Shown piece after piece: positions 63,287 to 64,000 of a stretch of 64,000 nucleotides of DNA. The position numbers were made by a program, and so were the translations under genes. Position 1 is the first letter of the stretch. Every line of letters starts with the position of its first letter. Below the pieces are notes generated by a model, which ran no database searches, was not told where the DNA came from, and saw only the letters and a list, made by a program, of their open reading frames with translations. The DNA comes from Acinetobacter oleivorans DR1 (GTDB lineage: Bacteria > Pseudomonadota > Gammaproteobacteria > Pseudomonadales > Moraxellaceae), in the NCBI RefSeq assembly GCF_000196795.1, contig NC_014259.1, forward strand, positions 620,001 through 684,000, given 5' to 3'.

Positions 63287-63655
63287 ATGCGAACATTGTT
63301 CTGGCGCTCTTTAGTTGTGATTTTTATCACGCTAGGCATTATTGGAGCAATTTTACCAGGTATGCCAACAACAGTGTTTTTGATTCTGGCTGCTTGGGCT
63401 GCGTCAAAAGGCTGGCCACAAATGGATAATTGGTTGTTAAATCATCCTAAATATGGTCCAACGCTACGTGATTGGCGAGCCAATGGCACAGTGCCTCGTA
63501 AAGCAAAGTGGATTGCAAGCATAATGATGGCGATTAGCGGAATGATCATGCTATTCACTTCAGCACCACTTTTAGTCAAGGTTTTTACTGATCTTACTAT
63601 GTTCATCGTTGCAGTTTGGTTATGGCTACGCCCTGAGCCAAAAATAAAAGATTGA
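63287..63655 (+). CDS. ybaN: YbaN family inner membrane protein (DUF454)
   Basis: 122 residues with about three hydrophobic spans. LGIIGAILPGMPTTVFLILAAWAASKGWPQMDNWLLNHPKYGPTLRDWRANGTVPRKAKWIA is the conserved DUF454 core. Function unknown; E. coli ybaN lies beside priC. AGG appears before the ATG. Its TGA stop lies in the loop of a 13-bp terminator hairpin that also forms the first unit of a tandem repeat. Confidence 0.92.
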   Translation: MRTLFWRSLVVIFITLGIIGAILPGMPTTVFLILAAWAASKGWPQMDNWLLNHPKYGPTLRDWRANGTVPRKAKWIASIMMAISGMIMLFTSAPLLVKVFTDLTMFIVAVWLWLRPEPKIKD

Positions 63656-63670
63656 TAATCTTTTATTTTT
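63640..63670. terminator. Intrinsic terminator overlapping the ybaN stop codon
   Basis: 13-bp perfect stem AAAAATAAAAGAT/ATCTTTTATTTTT with loop TGATA that contains the TGA stop. T follows on both strands by symmetry, but the stem is AT-rich. Confidence 0.65.
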
Positions 63671-63804
63671 GGCGCAAGACAAGCAGTGAAACTGCGCGTA
63701 GATAAAAGAAGATTGATAATCTTTTATTTTTGGCGCAAGACAAGTGGTGAAACTGCGCGTAGATAAAAGAAGATTGATAATCTTTTATTTCAGTACAAGA
63801 CAAG
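63650..63804. repeat. 61-bp tandem repeat, two full copies and a decayed third
   Basis: Copies begin GATTGATAATC at 63650, 63711 and 63772, exactly 61 bp apart. Copies 1 and 2 differ only at two adjacent bases (CA at 63683-63684 against TG). The third keeps about 33 bp and then diverges. Each unit carries the AT-rich hairpin AATAAAAGAT-type stem and a GCGCA/TGCGC pair, so transcripts would meet repeated terminator-like stems. Confidence 0.9.
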
Positions 63805-63866
63805 CCCTTACAACAATTTTTTAATTAAACTCAATTTATTTGAGTTGATATAAGAGAATAAGTCCA

Positions 63867-64000
63867 ATGTCTCAATTTAAGCTCGAAGATGCTGATGTTC
63901 TTATCGATTTAGTGAACCAAACATTAACTTTGCCTAAACATAATAAGTTTTATGTTATTTCTACAGGAAAGAATGGAATCGGTGAGCAGGAAAATACGGG
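63867..64000 (+). CDS. Start of an unrecognised protein gene, cut by the window edge
   Basis: ATG at 63867 opens a frame that continues to the right edge, 44 codons visible, beginning MSQFKLEDADVLIDLVNQTL and including a short glycine-containing segment STGKNGIGEQENTG. There is no signal peptide or membrane span. AGAG about 12 nt upstream is a weak ribosome site. I cannot assign a family. Confidence 0.6.
   Translation, partial: MSQFKLEDADVLIDLVNQTLTLPKHNKFYVISTGKNGIGEQENT

Noticed and set aside
63650..63804. CRISPR array
   Set aside because: Repeats are directly adjacent with no unique spacers, so this is a plain tandem duplication.

Overview
The window is chromosomal DNA from a gamma-proteobacterium of the genus Acinetobacter. 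The evidence is low GC content, an OmpA whose proline hinge and C-terminal domain match Acinetobacter OmpA as I recall it, an 801-residue membrane PQQ glucose dehydrogenase with an OprB porin, and the pilGHIJ-chpA cluster. The OmpA barrel is 347 aa in total, against 356 aa recalled for A. baumannii, and its surface loops differ. A relative within or near the A. calcoaceticus-baumannii complex is therefore more likely than A. baumannii itself. I see no insertion sequence, prophage, tRNA, rRNA or CRISPR array. The window is essentially core genome, tightly packed and punctuated by clear intrinsic terminators.

Layout. 1-4117: end of a 1-Cys peroxiredoxin gene, a structured secA leader, secA and an exported Ala/Val-rich protein. 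4187-9204: an MHS-type transporter, a hemolysin III/PAQR protein, a methyltransferase plus GNAT pair, a patatin lipase and a His/Met-rich membrane peptide. 9369-15239: a fatty-acid-oxidation-like block (FadB-like multifunctional enzyme, thiolase, AraC regulator, CoA transferase). 15374-21497: OprB porin, glucose dehydrogenase, sulfite reductase hemoprotein and DUF934 partner. 21547-25343: VOC protein, acetyl-CoA acetyltransferase, lone pseudopilin, ompA. 25468-27101: rtcB with a 52-aa companion and a long structured leader. 27102-33762: lysine-type permease, rsmC, NCS2 permease, typA, mscL. 33858-40361: GGCT-like protein, ppiC-mutM facing a 3-methyladenine glycosylase, a PqqU/YncD-like receptor, an old yellow enzyme, an AEC transporter. 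40388-45091: Sel1-repeat protein, dsbC, ygfZ and four small proteins. 45146-51847: proS, an RND pump with its adaptor, and a DUF4124-like coiled-coil protein. 52133-60740: the complete Pil-Chp surface-sensing operon. 60774-64000: dapE, an entericidin-like lipoprotein, a DUF1853 protein, ybaN, a 61-bp tandem repeat and the start of an unknown gene.

How genes work together. PilG, PilH, PilI, PilJ, ChpA and a second CheW-like protein form one phosphorelay controlling type IV pili; no methyltransferase or methylesterase gene lies among them. Gcd needs PQQ, and a receptor closely resembling the PQQ importer PqqU lies 17 kb away. Two DNA glycosylases (MutM and the AAG type) are divergent from one short promoter region.

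The most novel material is in leaders. The rtcB mRNA carries a 9-codon ORF with a near-perfect Shine-Dalgarno sequence, competing hairpins and an intrinsic terminator just before rtcB, which is the anatomy of an attenuator. The secA leader holds a 7-codon ORF enclosed in a perfect hairpin inside a three-stem structure. A possible 18-codon ORF overlaps the mscL start. All three are read directly from sequence, but their function is inference.
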